The notes beneath the pieces are model-generated. The model was not told the DNA's origin. It saw only the letters and a list, made by a program, of their open reading frames with translations, and did not search any database. From Methylobacter psychrophilus (GTDB lineage Bacteria > Pseudomonadota > Gammaproteobacteria > Methylococcales > Methylomonadaceae), in NCBI RefSeq assembly GCF_025583945.1, contig NZ_JAOEGU010000036.1, positions 1 through 40,620 of the forward strand: a DNA stretch of 40,620 bases, in the 5' to 3' direction. Shown in pieces: positions 16,134-25,900 of the stretch (position 1 is its first letter; each line of letters starts with the position of its first letter). The position numbers and the translations under genes are program-made.

Positions 16134-19100
16134 ATGAATTTTACTGATATTTTTATCCGCCGGCCCATCCTGGCTACGGTAGTCAGCATGATGCTGTTAG
16201 TCTTGGGTTTGCGTGCGCTTAGTGAATTACCGGTTTTGCAGTACCCGCGTACCGAAAATGCCATCGTTACCGTCACTACGGCTTACTATGGCGCTGACCC
16301 GGACATTATCGCCGGCTTTATCACAACGCCGCTGGAAAACAACATCGCTCAGGCAAACGGCATCGATTATATCACCTCGACCAGCCAGAACAGTGTCAGT
16401 ACGATAACGGCCAATTTGCGACTCAATTTTGATCCCAATAAAGCCCTGACGGAAATTAATGCCAAGGTTAATGCGGTACTTAATCAATTACCGCCAGAAT
16501 CACAAACGCCGGTTTTGAGTGTGAAAATCGGCGAAACCATTGATGCAATGTACATCGGCTTTTCCAGCGAAAACTTGCCCGCCAATAATATAACGGATTA
16601 TTTAATTCGCTCGGTACAGCCAAGGTTACAGGCAGTAGAAGGTATCCAGACTGCCGAGTTATTGGGTGGTAAAAACTTTTCCCTGCGTGCCTGGCTAGAC
16701 CCCAATAAACTGGCGGCTTACGGACTCACGGCATCTGATGTCAGCGCGGCATTAACCAAGAACAACTTTATCGCGGGACTGGGCACCACCAAAGGTCAAA
16801 TGGTGCAAGTCAACCTGACCGCATCAACCAGTTTGCATTCGGTTGCTGAATTTGAACAATTAATTATCAAGCAAAAAGACGGCGCGATCATTCGCTTAAA
16901 GGATGTCGCCAATGTCTCTTTGGGCGCCGATGATTACGAGTCCAGCGTCTCTTTCGATGGCAACAAGGCTGTTTATATTGGACTTCAGGTCGCTTCAAGT
17001 GCCAATTTGCTGGAAGTTATCGCCAGAGTGCGTGAAGTGTTTCCTGATATCCAGGCACAACTACCGGAAGGAATCAGCGGTAAAATTGTCTACGATTCAA
17101 CGAAATTTGTTGATAGCTCCATCAATGAGGTCGTCCATACCCTTATTGAAGCATTATTAATTGTTACCCTCGTTGTCTTCGCATTTTTGGGCTCGCCCCG
17201 TTCGGTACTAATACCCGTTATAGCCATACCGCTTTCTTTGATTGGCACCTTTACCATCATGTTGATGCTGGGATTCTCCATTAATTTGCTGACGCTGTTG
17301 GCCTTGGTGCTTGCCATTGGTCTGGTCGTTGACGATGCCATTATTGTGGTCGAAAACGTCAACCGACATATTGAAGACGGTATGCAACCGATTCCGGCTT
17401 CACTATTGGCGGCACGGGAGCTGACCGGCCCCATTATCGCCATGACCATCGTGCTGGTTGCCGTCTATGTCCCGGTAGGCTTCCAAGGCGGACTGACGGG
17501 AGCCTTGTTCTCGGAATTTGCTTTTACCGTGGTCGCGGCAGTGACCGTATCCGCCATTGTCGCGTTAACATTGTCGCCCATGATGTGTTCGCGGTTACTT
17601 AAATCGCATACAACTAACCGTAACGGTTGGGAAGAACGTATCGTCGATTTTATTGATCGCAGGGTCTTTGCCTTGCAGCGTATCTATTCACGAACCTTAC
17701 ACGGCTCACTTAATTATTTACCGGTGACCAGTGCCTTTGCGGTCATCATACTCGGCAGTATTTACTTTCTTTATACCAGCTCCAACCGGGAACTTGCGCC
17801 GCAGGAAGATCAGGGCGTCATTATCACCATGTCGACAGCAGCACCGGATGCAACGCTTGAGCAACGCCTGGTTTATGCAGCTGAGGTGTTTAAAAAGTTT
17901 ATGGAGCACCCTGAAACAGATCACGTTTTCCAGCTGAATGTACCTGGGCAGTCCATTGCCGGTGCAGTCCTTAAACCTTGGGATGAGCGAACCCAAACAG
18001 CGAGCCAATTACAGCCCATCATTCAGAAAGAAATGAATGCCATCGCCGGGGTGCGTGTTGCAGCTTTCCAACCGCCACCATTACCGGGTAGCAGCGGTCT
18101 GCCCATGCAGTTCGTAATCGGCACAACCGAATCGTTTGAGCAATTAAACACCGTGACCCAGCAATTTATGCAGGAAGCGCAAAAAAGCGGCATGTTTATC
18201 TTCCTTGATACGGATTTGAAAGTCGATAAACCGCAGTCACAAGTGGAAATTGACCGCAATAAAACCGCTCTGCTGGGTCTTAGCATGCAAGATGTCGGCT
18301 CGTCTCTGGCATCGATTCTGGGTGGTGGTTACGTCAATTATTTCAGTATGACCGGAAGATCCTACAAAGTGATTCCGCAAGTACAGCAAACATCAAGGCT
18401 TAATGCTGATCAGTTGCTTAACTACTATATTCGTGCTGCTGACGGCTCGACGGTTCCCCTGTCAACCATCGCTACAATCAGCACAAAAACCGTACCGCAA
18501 TCATTGAATCACTTTCAGCAATTAAACGCGGCGGTTGTTTCCGGCGTGCCCTTTCCGGGTGTGACGCTGGGAGATTCAATCAATACGTTAAAAGAAATCG
18601 CCGCTAAAGTATTGCCGCCAGGCTACTCGATAGATTACGCAGGACAATCACGACAACTGGTTAATGAGTCCAGCGGTTTTATTTTTACTTTTGCCTTTGC
18701 TTTGATCATTATTTTTCTGGCTTTGGCTGCACAATTTGAAAGCTTCCGCGATCCCCTGATTATTCTGGTATCGGTGCCCATGTCGATTGCAGGGGCACTT
18801 GTTTTTATTGCCTTAGGTATCGGTGGTGCAACACTTAACATCTATACTGAAGTTGGCTTGGTCACCTTAATGGGCTTAATCAGCAAACATGGTATCCTGA
18901 TTGTCGAATTTGCCAATATCAAACAAAAAGAAGGCATGTCCAAACGTGAGGCAATAGAATCAGCAGCGGGTATCCGGTTACGACCCATTTTAATGACCAC
19001 CGCCGCGATGGTACTGGGTGTATTGCCGCTTATTTTTGCAACCGGCGCCGGTGCCGTGTCACGTTTTAACATAGGACTGGTCATAGCTACCGGCATAGCC

Positions 19101-19190
19101 ATAGGCACCTTGTTTACACTATTTGTAGTCCCTGCAGTGTATCTGCTGATTGGACAAAACCATTCCAAGATAGCGGCAAATACCCCATAG
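16134..19190 (+). CDS. RND (HAE1-type) multidrug efflux permease
   Basis: The 1018-residue inner-membrane proton antiporter has the family layout: a first helix (ILATVVSMMLLVLGLRAL), a large periplasmic loop, helices 2-6, a second loop and helices 8-12. The proton-relay aspartates are in GLVVDDAIIVVENVNRHIEDG within helix 4 (near 400), and PLSLIGTFTIMLMLGFSINLLTL is a hallmark. The sequence resembles the shorter MexF/MuxB-like HAE1 pumps. It should expel hydrophobic or amphiphilic compounds with the adaptor and channel encoded upstream. Substrate cannot be told. After the stop there is no clear terminator before the next lipoprotein gene 60 bases on. Confidence 0.95.
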   Translation: MNFTDIFIRRPILATVVSMMLLVLGLRALSELPVLQYPRTENAIVTVTTAYYGADPDIIAGFITTPLENNIAQANGIDYITSTSQNSVSTITANLRLNFDPNKALTEINAKVNAVLNQLPPESQTPVLSVKIGETIDAMYIGFSSENLPANNITDYLIRSVQPRLQAVEGIQTAELLGGKNFSLRAWLDPNKLAAYGLTASDVSAALTKNNFIAGLGTTKGQMVQVNLTASTSLHSVAEFEQLIIKQKDGAIIRLKDVANVSLGADDYESSVSFDGNKAVYIGLQVASSANLLEVIARVREVFPDIQAQLPEGISGKIVYDSTKFVDSSINEVVHTLIEALLIVTLVVFAFLGSPRSVLIPVIAIPLSLIGTFTIMLMLGFSINLLTLLALVLAIGLVVDDAIIVVENVNRHIEDGMQPIPASLLAARELTGPIIAMTIVLVAVYVPVGFQGGLTGALFSEFAFTVVAAVTVSAIVALTLSPMMCSRLLKSHTTNRNGWEERIVDFIDRRVFALQRIYSRTLHGSLNYLPVTSAFAVIILGSIYFLYTSSNRELAPQEDQGVIITMSTAAPDATLEQRLVYAAEVFKKFMEHPETDHVFQLNVPGQSIAGAVLKPWDERTQTASQLQPIIQKEMNAIAGVRVAAFQPPPLPGSSGLPMQFVIGTTESFEQLNTVTQQFMQEAQKSGMFIFLDTDLKVDKPQSQVEIDRNKTALLGLSMQDVGSSLASILGGGYVNYFSMTGRSYKVIPQVQQTSRLNADQLLNYYIRAADGSTVPLSTIATISTKTVPQSLNHFQQLNAAVVSGVPFPGVTLGDSINTLKEIAAKVLPPGYSIDYAGQSRQLVNESSGFIFTFAFALIIIFLALAAQFESFRDPLIILVSVPMSIAGALVFIALGIGGATLNIYTEVGLVTLMGLISKHGILIVEFANIKQKEGMSKREAIESAAGIRLRPILMTTAAMVLGVLPLIFATGAGAVSRFNIGLVIATGIAIGTLFTLFVVPAVYLLIGQNHSKIAANTP

Positions 19191-19250
19191 CGATGCCGGA
19201 TAAGATACAATCAATACTTATAAGCTACTTAATTAACGAGTAACCAATCA

Positions 19251-19604
19251 ATGAAAACGTCACACTCTTGTACCCAATACACGGTTAAATTACTACGTCC
19301 ACTGTTTCTATTGTTGTCAGCATCAATGCTCATCTTGTCTTCAGGGTGTGCTACTGTAGGCCACGAGTTTCCAGCCGGACAGGTATCGTCTATCCACATA
19401 GGTGCAACGACTCAAAACGACGTTTACACCACATTTGGATCGCCTTGGAGAACCGGTATAGATAATGGCATGAAGACGTGGACTTACGCCAAGTATTACT
19501 ATAGCCTTTTTAGTGACGGCAGCACTGAAGACCTCGTGATTAAGTTTGATAAACGCGGAGTCGTTGCAGCTTTTGTATTTAACACCACCAAGCGCGCCAA
19601 ATAA
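19251..19604 (+). CDS. Small outer-membrane lipoprotein, BamE/SmpA-like
   Basis: The 117-residue protein has a hydrophobic leader and lipobox LSSGC, lipidated Cys at 33. The mature part has the BamE/SmpA pattern: HIGATTQNDVYTTFGSPWRTGIDNG, then WTYAKYYYS and an ending VIKFDKRGVVAAFVF, in which the G-x-T-x-x-D-V...G-x-P turn and final beta strand are conserved. It is too divergent and poorly placed to be the true BamE, so I call it a paralogue of unknown role at the inner leaflet of the outer membrane. It lies 60 bases after the pump gene on the same strand and could be read with it. Confidence 0.8.
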   Translation: MKTSHSCTQYTVKLLRPLFLLLSASMLILSSGCATVGHEFPAGQVSSIHIGATTQNDVYTTFGSPWRTGIDNGMKTWTYAKYYYSLFSDGSTEDLVIKFDKRGVVAAFVFNTTKRAK

Positions 19605-19619
19605 GGCTATCGGATAAAA

Positions 19620-19739
19620 CCACTCGGATTTTTCAATAGCCGTCTGAAATCTCACAAGCCAAGCATAGTAAGCACTACGAGAAATACTTATGAGTCGGCA
19701 CATTAATTTAACTGAAAACTCGGCCTCATGCTGTTTGAT
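19620..19739 (-). pseudogene. Remnant of an IS3-family transposase (OrfB start)
   Basis: Reading leftward, EAEFSVKLMCRLISISRSAY followed by YAW matches the conserved N-terminal part of IS3 OrfB (usually F-V-x-x-MCR-x-L-x-VSRS-x-YYAW). The frame is closed upstream by TAG (19740-19742), and downstream sequence soon loses similarity as it runs into the lipoprotein gene's 3' end. It is about 40 codons of a roughly 270-codon gene, so it is dead. Confidence 0.65.
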
Positions 19740-19742
19740 CTA

Positions 19743-19778
19743 GGCGTACCTCACCATTATTCCTTGGCAAGGTACGCC
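19743..19778. repeat. Hairpin beside the IS3 remnant
   Basis: GGCGTACCT (19743-19751) and AGGTACGCC (19770-19778) are perfect 9-base arms with an 18-base loop and no U-tract. It may be a leftover of the insertion sequence or a structured RNA end. Confidence 0.45.
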
Positions 19779-20100
19779 ACTGCTTCCTAAGAAACACACT
19801 CAATATTTTTTAATACGAAGCCAAATTCGGCAGCTCGCCTGTGTAATTGTTTAATAATTACTAATAATTGATTAAAATAAACCCAAGAAAAATAGCACTG
19901 ATGACATCTCATCAAAATAAAAGAACAACAGATTTAAATTTTGGTAACTTTTCATGCAGTACGAGAAAAAAAGCTGAAAATGCCCTCTTCCTTGAATGGT
20001 AAAAAGCTCCCCAGTGTTTATTACTGATCTGATCCATACACCATCTGACCCGGTAATTTAACAGTCTATAGCAAACTTAAGAGGAATCGAGGAATCTTTT
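19779..20100. other. AT-rich intergenic region, no gene seen
   Basis: This stretch is AT-rich. A 33-codon frame at 19901-20002 lacks a ribosome site and protein-like composition. The interval probably holds the promoter for the small secreted protein at 20101. Confidence 0.4.
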
Positions 20101-20427
20101 ATGGATAAAATCAAGCTATTACTAGGTGCAATAATCATCTGTTTTGGTGCGCCTTCTTATGCATTACAAGAAACAACATTCAAACCAAACGAGATTGCTT
20201 GCCTTAAAAAAGAAGATTATGAAAAACTGCTTAAATATGTTAGTGATCATAATGAAAAAGCTTTTGCTGAAATCATGGACAGCGGCGACAAGTGCCTTGT
20301 GGTAAAAAGCGGAACCAGTGTAACTATTCTTGATGGTGAAGAAGCCAAAACTGAAGGACTTATCCCCTTTCAGTTCAAGGGAAATACCGAACGTTTTTGG
20401 GCTCAGCGGGAAGCTTTTATTGACTAG
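20101..20427 (+). CDS. Small secreted protein of unknown function
   Basis: The 108 residues begin with a typical Sec signal peptide (KIKLLLGAIIICFGAPSYA, probable cleavage after Ala21). The mature 87-residue protein has just two cysteines (34 and 65), likely forming a disulfide in the periplasm. Its C-terminal half (CLVVKSGTSVTILDGEE...PFQFKG) reads like a small beta-sheet domain. I do not recognise a family. The ribosome site is good: GAGGAATCGAGGAATC before ATG. It stands alone; on the far side of a short gap the glutathione reductase gene converges on it. Confidence 0.7.
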   Translation: MDKIKLLLGAIIICFGAPSYALQETTFKPNEIACLKKEDYEKLLKYVSDHNEKAFAEIMDSGDKCLVVKSGTSVTILDGEEAKTEGLIPFQFKGNTERFWAQREAFID

Positions 20428-20511
20428 GCAACGTGCCACCACGCGAAGCATCAGGTTTACAGCGTTGCCATCAAACTGTAGTACCTGATTTTCTGCAGAT
20501 CGTTTTTCCTG

Positions 20512-21864
20512 TCAGTCGACAGGATTACGCATCGTAACAAACTCTTCAGCGGCAGTAGGATGAATCCCTATCGTCGAATCAAAAATTGCTTTGGTAGCGC
20601 CGGCGCGAATCGCAACAGCCATACCCTGAATTATTTCACCGGCATCAGACCCGACCATATGTATACCGAGTACTTTATCAGTACTACGCCTGACAATCAT
20701 TTTCATCAGGGTCTTCTCGTCAAGACCGGAAAGTGTATGCTTCATGGGTTTAAAAACAGATTTATAAACATCAATATCCGGGTAACGATTTTTCGCCTCG
20801 TTTTCAGTTAACCCCACGGTGCCAATATTAGGCTGGCTAAAAACGGCGGTAGGAATATTATCATAATCAACCGGTGTCGATTGATCGGTATAAAGTCCGT
20901 TAACCAGGGCCATTGCTTCAGCTGTGGCAACCGGTGTCAAGTTGATGCGATTGGTCACATCACCCAAGGCATAAAGTGAAGGAATGTTGGTTTGATAATC
21001 CTCATTAACTTTTATTGCGCCTTTCGCATCCAGTTCGACGCCCAGAGTTTCAAGCCCTAAACCGTCAATATTGGGTTTCCTGCCGGTAGCATATAAAATA
21101 AGATCAAACTCAAGTTGCTCATTTTCATCGGTACAGGCAGTAAAACTGGTATCGATTTTTTCAATGGAACTGATTTGCGTATTAAACAGAATCTCGATGC
21201 CTTTTTTCTGCATTTCCTCGGCAACAAAAACGCGGACATCCTCATCAAAACCGCGCAGCAATTTATCGCCACGATAGCATAGCGTTGTTGCAACGCCCAT
21301 ACCGTGCATAATACCGGCAAATTCAACGGCAATATAACCGCCGCCGACAATTAAAATGCGCTTCGGAAGCGTTGACAACGCAAACATTTCATTGGACGTT
21401 ACTACCCATTCCTTGCCGGGAATATCCGGCACTGAAGGCCAGCCACCGGTAGCAATCAAGATGCGTTCGCAACTGATTTTCCGCTCACCGATACTTATGG
21501 TATGCGCATCAAGCAGATGGGCTTGACCTTCCATCAGGGTAACACCGGAATTATTGAGTAAACCTTCGTAAACACCTTGTAGCCGGGTAATCTCCTGATT
21601 TTTCTGGGCCAGCAAATGCGACCAATCAAATTCTGGCGTATTTAACGACCATCCAAAGCCTTTTGCCGCTATAAAGTCTTCACGAAAATGCGACGCATAA
21701 ACGAATAATTTCTTGGGGACGCAACCGACATTAACACAAGTTCCACCGAGGTAACGGTTTTCGGCAATAGCAACCCGAACACCCAATCCGGCAGCGGTTC
21801 GTGCCGCTCGAACACCCCCAGAACCGGCTCCAATAACAAACAGGTCAACATCATAATGGGTCAT
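20512..21864 (-). CDS. gor: Glutathione-disulfide reductase
   Basis: The 450-residue flavoenzyme reduces GSSG with NADPH in the cytoplasm. It has the FAD-binding [20 protein letters not shown], the redox pair [13 protein letters not shown] (Cys43, Cys48), the NAD(P) fold [19 protein letters not shown], the second FAD motif [18 protein letters not shown], and the catalytic [14 protein letters not shown] (His435, Glu440) from the partner subunit. The length is normal. It is downstream of a peroxiredoxin gene, with a strong terminator 27 bases before its ATG, so expression must come from readthrough or a promoter inside the peroxiredoxin gene. AAGAGAG precedes ATG. The pairing suggests glutathione recycling for peroxide removal. 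Confidence 0.95.
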   Translation of the reverse strand: MTHYDVDLFVIGAGSGGVRAARTAAGLGVRVAIAENRYLGGTCVNVGCVPKKLFVYASHFREDFIAAKGFGWSLNTPEFDWSHLLAQKNQEITRLQGVYEGLLNNSGVTLMEGQAHLLDAHTISIGERKISCERILIATGGWPSVPDIPGKEWVVTSNEMFALSTLPKRILIVGGGYIAVEFAGIMHGMGVATTLCYRGDKLLRGFDEDVRVFVAEEMQKKGIEILFNTQISSIEKIDTSFTACTDENEQLEFDLILYATGRKPNIDGLGLETLGVELDAKGAIKVNEDYQTNIPSLYALGDVTNRINLTPVATAEAMALVNGLYTDQSTPVDYDNIPTAVFSQPNIGTVGLTENEAKNRYPDIDVYKSVFKPMKHTLSGLDEKTLMKMIVRRSTDKVLGIHMVGSDAGEIIQGMAVAIRAGATKAIFDSTIGIHPTAAEEFVTMRNPVD

Positions 21865-21890
21865 TTGAGCTCTCTTGGATCAAAAATTAG

Positions 21891-21927
21891 CGATAAAAAA
21901 ACCGGGTGGATCAACTCACACCCGGTT
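21891..21927 (-). terminator. Rho-independent terminator after the peroxiredoxin gene
   Basis: On the minus strand AACCGGGTG, a 10-base loop and CACCCGGTT form a perfect 9-bp stem (21900-21927), followed directly by TTTTTTATCG. It lies 16 bases beyond the peroxiredoxin stop and just ahead of gor, so it could also work as an attenuator. Confidence 0.85.
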
Positions 21928-21942
21928 GGCATTAGATAAAAA

Positions 21943-22464
21943 CTATTGCTTTAAATAACCAAGCATGGTGTCAGCATCACTAACAGTAAACGGGTCGTCC
22001 GGGCAATTATCACTTTTTCCGGGTTCGCTGAACAGCTTGACGATAGTTTTATCATCAACCAGCATGGAATAACGCCATGAACGATAACCAAAGCCCACGT
22101 TTTCTTTTTTAACCAGCATACCCATAGCCCGGGTAAAATCTCCATTACCGTCAGGCAGCATTTTTACGTTCTTAACGCCTAAGTGCTTACCCCACTGAAA
22201 CATGGTAAATGCGTCATTAACGCTTAAACAATAAACTTCATCGATGCCCTGATCAATAATTTCCTGATATTTTGCATCGTAACCCGGTACATGGGTACTT
22301 GAGCAAGTCGGTGTAAATGCGCCAGGCAAGCAGAATATGACGATTTTTTTGCCTTTAAAAACATCATCAGTACTGACATCTTGCCAACGAAAAGGGTTAT
22401 CCCCACCTAAACTTTCATCACGAACACGCGTTTTAAAAACAACATTGGGTACAGTTAAAGCCAT
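21943..22464 (-). CDS. Peroxiredoxin, Prx5 type
   Basis: The 173-residue thiol peroxidase has the redoxin motif FCLPGAFTPTCSSTHVPGY with peroxidatic Cys54, the Prx5 loop EVYCLSVNDAFTMFQWGKHLG, and the late FGYRSWRYSMLVDD. Other cysteines are 45, 79 and 154 (SDNCPDD); the last could be a resolving cysteine. The family reduces hydrogen and alkyl peroxides using glutathione/glutaredoxin or thioredoxin. The glutathione reductase gene directly downstream favours glutathione here, by inference. The gene starts 20 bases after the ferritin-like gene and ends at a strong terminator. Confidence 0.92.
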   Translation of the reverse strand: MALTVPNVVFKTRVRDESLGGDNPFRWQDVSTDDVFKGKKIVIFCLPGAFTPTCSSTHVPGYDAKYQEIIDQGIDEVYCLSVNDAFTMFQWGKHLGVKNVKMLPDGNGDFTRAMGMLVKKENVGFGYRSWRYSMLVDDKTIVKLFSEPGKSDNCPDDPFTVSDADTMLGYLKQ

Positions 22465-22484
22465 TTTATTTCTCCGGTTTTTAA

Positions 22485-22769
22485 TTAATGGGCGATAGGT
22501 TTATCGGTAAATAAATAATCATGTAACTCTTTATCCAGCTTGGTATCTCTTCTACGAATCCATTCCAAGATCATCGCCGCATGTTCTTTCTCTTCATCAC
22601 GGTTATGTGCAAGGATGGCTTTCAATTCATTATCTTTGCACGCATCCACTCTTTGGTTGTACCAGTCGACTGCTTCAAGCTCTTCCATTAATGAAGTGAT
22701 GGCACGATGCATATCCCGTGTTTCGTCAGATAATTCATTAATCGGTTCGTGATAACCTTCATTTGCCAT
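22485..22769 (-). CDS. Encapsulated-ferritin-type (EncFtn) ferroxidase, no targeting peptide seen
   Basis: The 94-residue two-helix protein matches the EncFtn family, which assembles as a decamer of dimers with the di-iron ferroxidase site at the subunit interface. Recognisable are ETRDMHRAITSLMEELEAVD, then WYNQRVDACKDNELKAILAH and NRDEEKEHAAMILEWIRRRD. By alignment from memory with the Rhodospirillum rubrum protein, metal ligands would be Glu30, Glu60 and His63. EncFtn normally needs an encapsulin shell and carries a C-terminal loading peptide. Here the chain ends DYLFTDKPIAH, with no extra tail, and there is no encapsulin gene in the window. The peroxiredoxin gene follows after 20 bases, so iron oxidation and peroxide removal may be coupled. 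Confidence 0.88.
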   Translation of the reverse strand: MANEGYHEPINELSDETRDMHRAITSLMEELEAVDWYNQRVDACKDNELKAILAHNRDEEKEHAAMILEWIRRRDTKLDKELHDYLFTDKPIAH

Positions 22770-22862
22770 AGTTGTATTCTCTATTTTAGAGGTGAAAAAT
22801 TGTTAGTCATAAGTGAAGTGCTGAATACTGTTTCTGATCACTGGCTATGGATTCTACACACG

Positions 22863-22878
22863 AGACCGAACTTGGTCT
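22863..22878. promoter_or_regulatory. Dyad in the EncFtn upstream region
   Basis: AGACC (22863-22867), GAACTT, GGTCT (22874-22878) is a perfect short dyad, flanked by partly symmetric CAC/GTG. It lies about 95-110 bases upstream of the EncFtn start, in the gap shared with the end of the giant oxidoreductase gene. It is a weak candidate operator. Confidence 0.25.
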
Positions 22879-22939
22879 GTGCGTTAAAGAACATAGTGGA
22901 AATTAGTTCACAATGCACATTACGATTTTAAAAAATAAA

Positions 22940-25900
22940 TCACAACAATACTCTTTCTATACCGCCACTTCCTGCCTGCTTAATATAGTTTTTCATCCAA
23001 TTTTTACCCAACACATGCCGGGCAATTTCCACAACGATATAATCCACGTCCAGTTGCTCCGCGCCATCCTCAAAGCGTTGTAAACCTTGTACGCAAGACG
23101 GACAGGACGTTAGCATCTTAATCGGCCCGTCAAAACCATCGGCGCGTACTTTACCGGTATCGTTCTTTAACTCGACGGCTTTGCTGTAACGCACTTGCGT
23201 TGAAATATCCGGACGTGCAACCGCTAAAGTCCCTGACTCACCGCAGCAACGTTCGGATTTAAGCACCTCGGCACCGATCAAGGCATTAACTGTCTTCATC
23301 GGGTCTTGCTGCTTCATCGGACTGTGGCAAGGATCATGATACAAATAACGGGTGCCATTAACACCCTCCAGCTTGACGCCTTTTTCCAGCAGATATTCAT
23401 GAATATCGAGCATGCGGCAGCCAGGGAAAATTTTGTCAAATTCATAATCCAGTAGCTGATCAAAACACGTTCCACAACTAACCACGACAGTTTTAATATC
23501 CAGATAATTTAAGGTATTGGCGACCCGATGAAAGAGCACCCGATTATCAGTGGATATTTTCTCTGCCTTATCAAACTGGCCGGCGGCACGCTGCGGATAA
23601 CCGCAGCACAAATAGCCCGGCGGCAATACCGTCTGTACGCCAATCTCATAGAGCATGGCTTGGGTAGCCAGACCTACCTGAGAAAACAAGCGTTCAGAGC
23701 CGCAACCCGGAAAATAAAACACCGCTTCGGAATCGGCACGGGTTTTGTTTCGATCCCGAATGATGGGCACAATTTGATCGCTCTCAATACCCAACAGCGC
23801 TCTTGCCGTTTTTGACGGTACGTTATCAGGCATTTTCCGGTTGGTAAAATGAATGACAAATTCACGCATTGGCGGTTTGCCTGTTGATGATGGCGGCTGT
23901 GCAAGTTGCGCCTTGCCCCACGGCCTAAGCAAAAAGTTACCAATCCGCTGGGCTTTATAAGACCATTCAATCAGCAACTTACGCATAAACTTAATGCTGT
24001 TGGGACGACCGGTTGATAAAAATGCAATCGCTGCCGTTTTAACCGGGTTAAAACTCTGCTTGCCCATTTTGCGTAGCAAATTACGCATATTCATAGATAC
24101 ATCGCCAAAATCGATGTCAACCGGACACGGATTAAAGCACTTGTGACACACGGTGCAATGATCCGCTACATCCTCAAATTCTTTCCAATGGGTAATGGAA
24201 ATACCGCGCCGGGTTTGTTCCTCGTAAAGAAAGGCTTCTATCAATAGTGATGTGGCAAGAATTTTATTGCGCGGCGAATATAACAAGTTGGCGCGTGGCA
24301 CATGCGTGGCACAAACAGGCTTGCATTTACCGCAACGCAGACAATCTTTGATGGAATCCGAGATCGCTCCAATATCGCTTTGTTGCAGAATCAAAGATTC
24401 ATAACCCATCAAACTAAATGAGGTCGTATAGGCCGCTTCCATACCGGCACCCGGCATTAATTTTCCGCGATTGAAGCGGCCTTCAGGATCAACACGCTGC
24501 TTGTAGTCGTGAAAACTGGCAAGCTCTTCCGTACTTAGAAATTCGTATTTGGTAATACCGATACCGTGCTCGCCTGAAATGACACCACCCAGAGAACGCG
24601 CCAACGCCATGATACGCGCCACAGCGGTATTGGCTTCCTGGAGCATTTCGTAATGATCAGAGTTAACCGGTAAATTGGTATGAACGTTACCGTCACCGGC
24701 ATGCATGTGCAATGCCACAAACACCCGACCACGCAAAACTTCCTTATGCACGGCATCAATCCGCTCAATGATCGGTCGAAAATTATCGCCCTCGAAAATA
24801 TTTTTTAACAGCGGTAACAATTCCTGCTTCCAGGATACGCGTAACGAATGATCCTGCAAACGATGAAACAGTGTTGGCTGCGCGGCGCGATTGGTTAACT
24901 CGCCGACAGTGATACCATGATCCTTGCAAGCCGCGTCTGCTTGTTGCAAGGGCAAATCAAGATTGTCATACTGCCACTGCCAGCGTTCGCGCACCTGTTC
25001 AACAACCGTTAGTGCGTGATCTCTCCGGTCACCGATCAGGTCAATTTTGCCAACGCTGTTTTCATAAGAACGTAACGGTAATTCGCCTTCCAAAAAGTCG
25101 CTTAACGCATGACACAAGCGCAATTTATTACGCAGTGATAATTCGATATTGATCCGTTCGATACCGTCGCAATAATCGCCCATGCGCGGCAAGGGAATGA
25201 CCACATCTTCATTGATTTTAAAGGCGTTGGTATGTTTGGCGATAGCGGCGGTACGCGCCCGATCCAGCCAGAAAGTTTGGCGGGTTTCAGGACTGACTGC
25301 AATAAACCCTTCGGCATCACGCGCATTACACAAACGTACCACTTCGGAAGCCGCCAAAGCCACTTGTTTATCGTTGTCGCCAACAATATCGCCAATCAGC
25401 ACCATTTTTGGCCGACCATGATTTTTGGCTTTACTGGCATAACCGACCGCTTTTACGTAGCGCTCATCCAGATGTTCAAGACCGGCCAGCATCACTCGTA
25501 GCTCACCATTTTTAGGCAAGGCCGCCAGATAATCCCGGATCTCAACGATGCTCGGCACTGCTTCCCGAACCTGGCCGTAAAATTCCAGACAGAAAGTGCG
25601 CGTAAAAGCCGGCATCTTATGCAAAATCCAGCGCGCTGACGTGATAATCCCGTCGCAGCCTTCTTTTTGGATACCCGGCAAACCACCCAAAAACTTATCG
25701 GTAACGTCCTTGCCCAGTTCGCCCTTACGAAAATTTGCGCCAGGAATAACCAACCGCTCTTCAGAGAGCAAATTTTTTCTTTTGGCGTCAAAACGCTTGA
25801 GTAAAAAGGTAACTTGATCCTGATCGTGAATCTTGCCCAAATTATGCTTGAATCGCTCGACATCCAGCCAGTTACCATCCGGTGTCACCATTCGCCAGGA

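Noticed and set aside
19901-20002. A 33-codon frame starting with ATG
   Set aside because: No Shine-Dalgarno, low-complexity AT-rich composition and no recognisable features.
20427-20469. GGCAACG/CGTTGCC inverted repeat after the small secreted protein, considered as a terminator
   Set aside because: Only 7-base arms with a 29-base loop and no U-tract.
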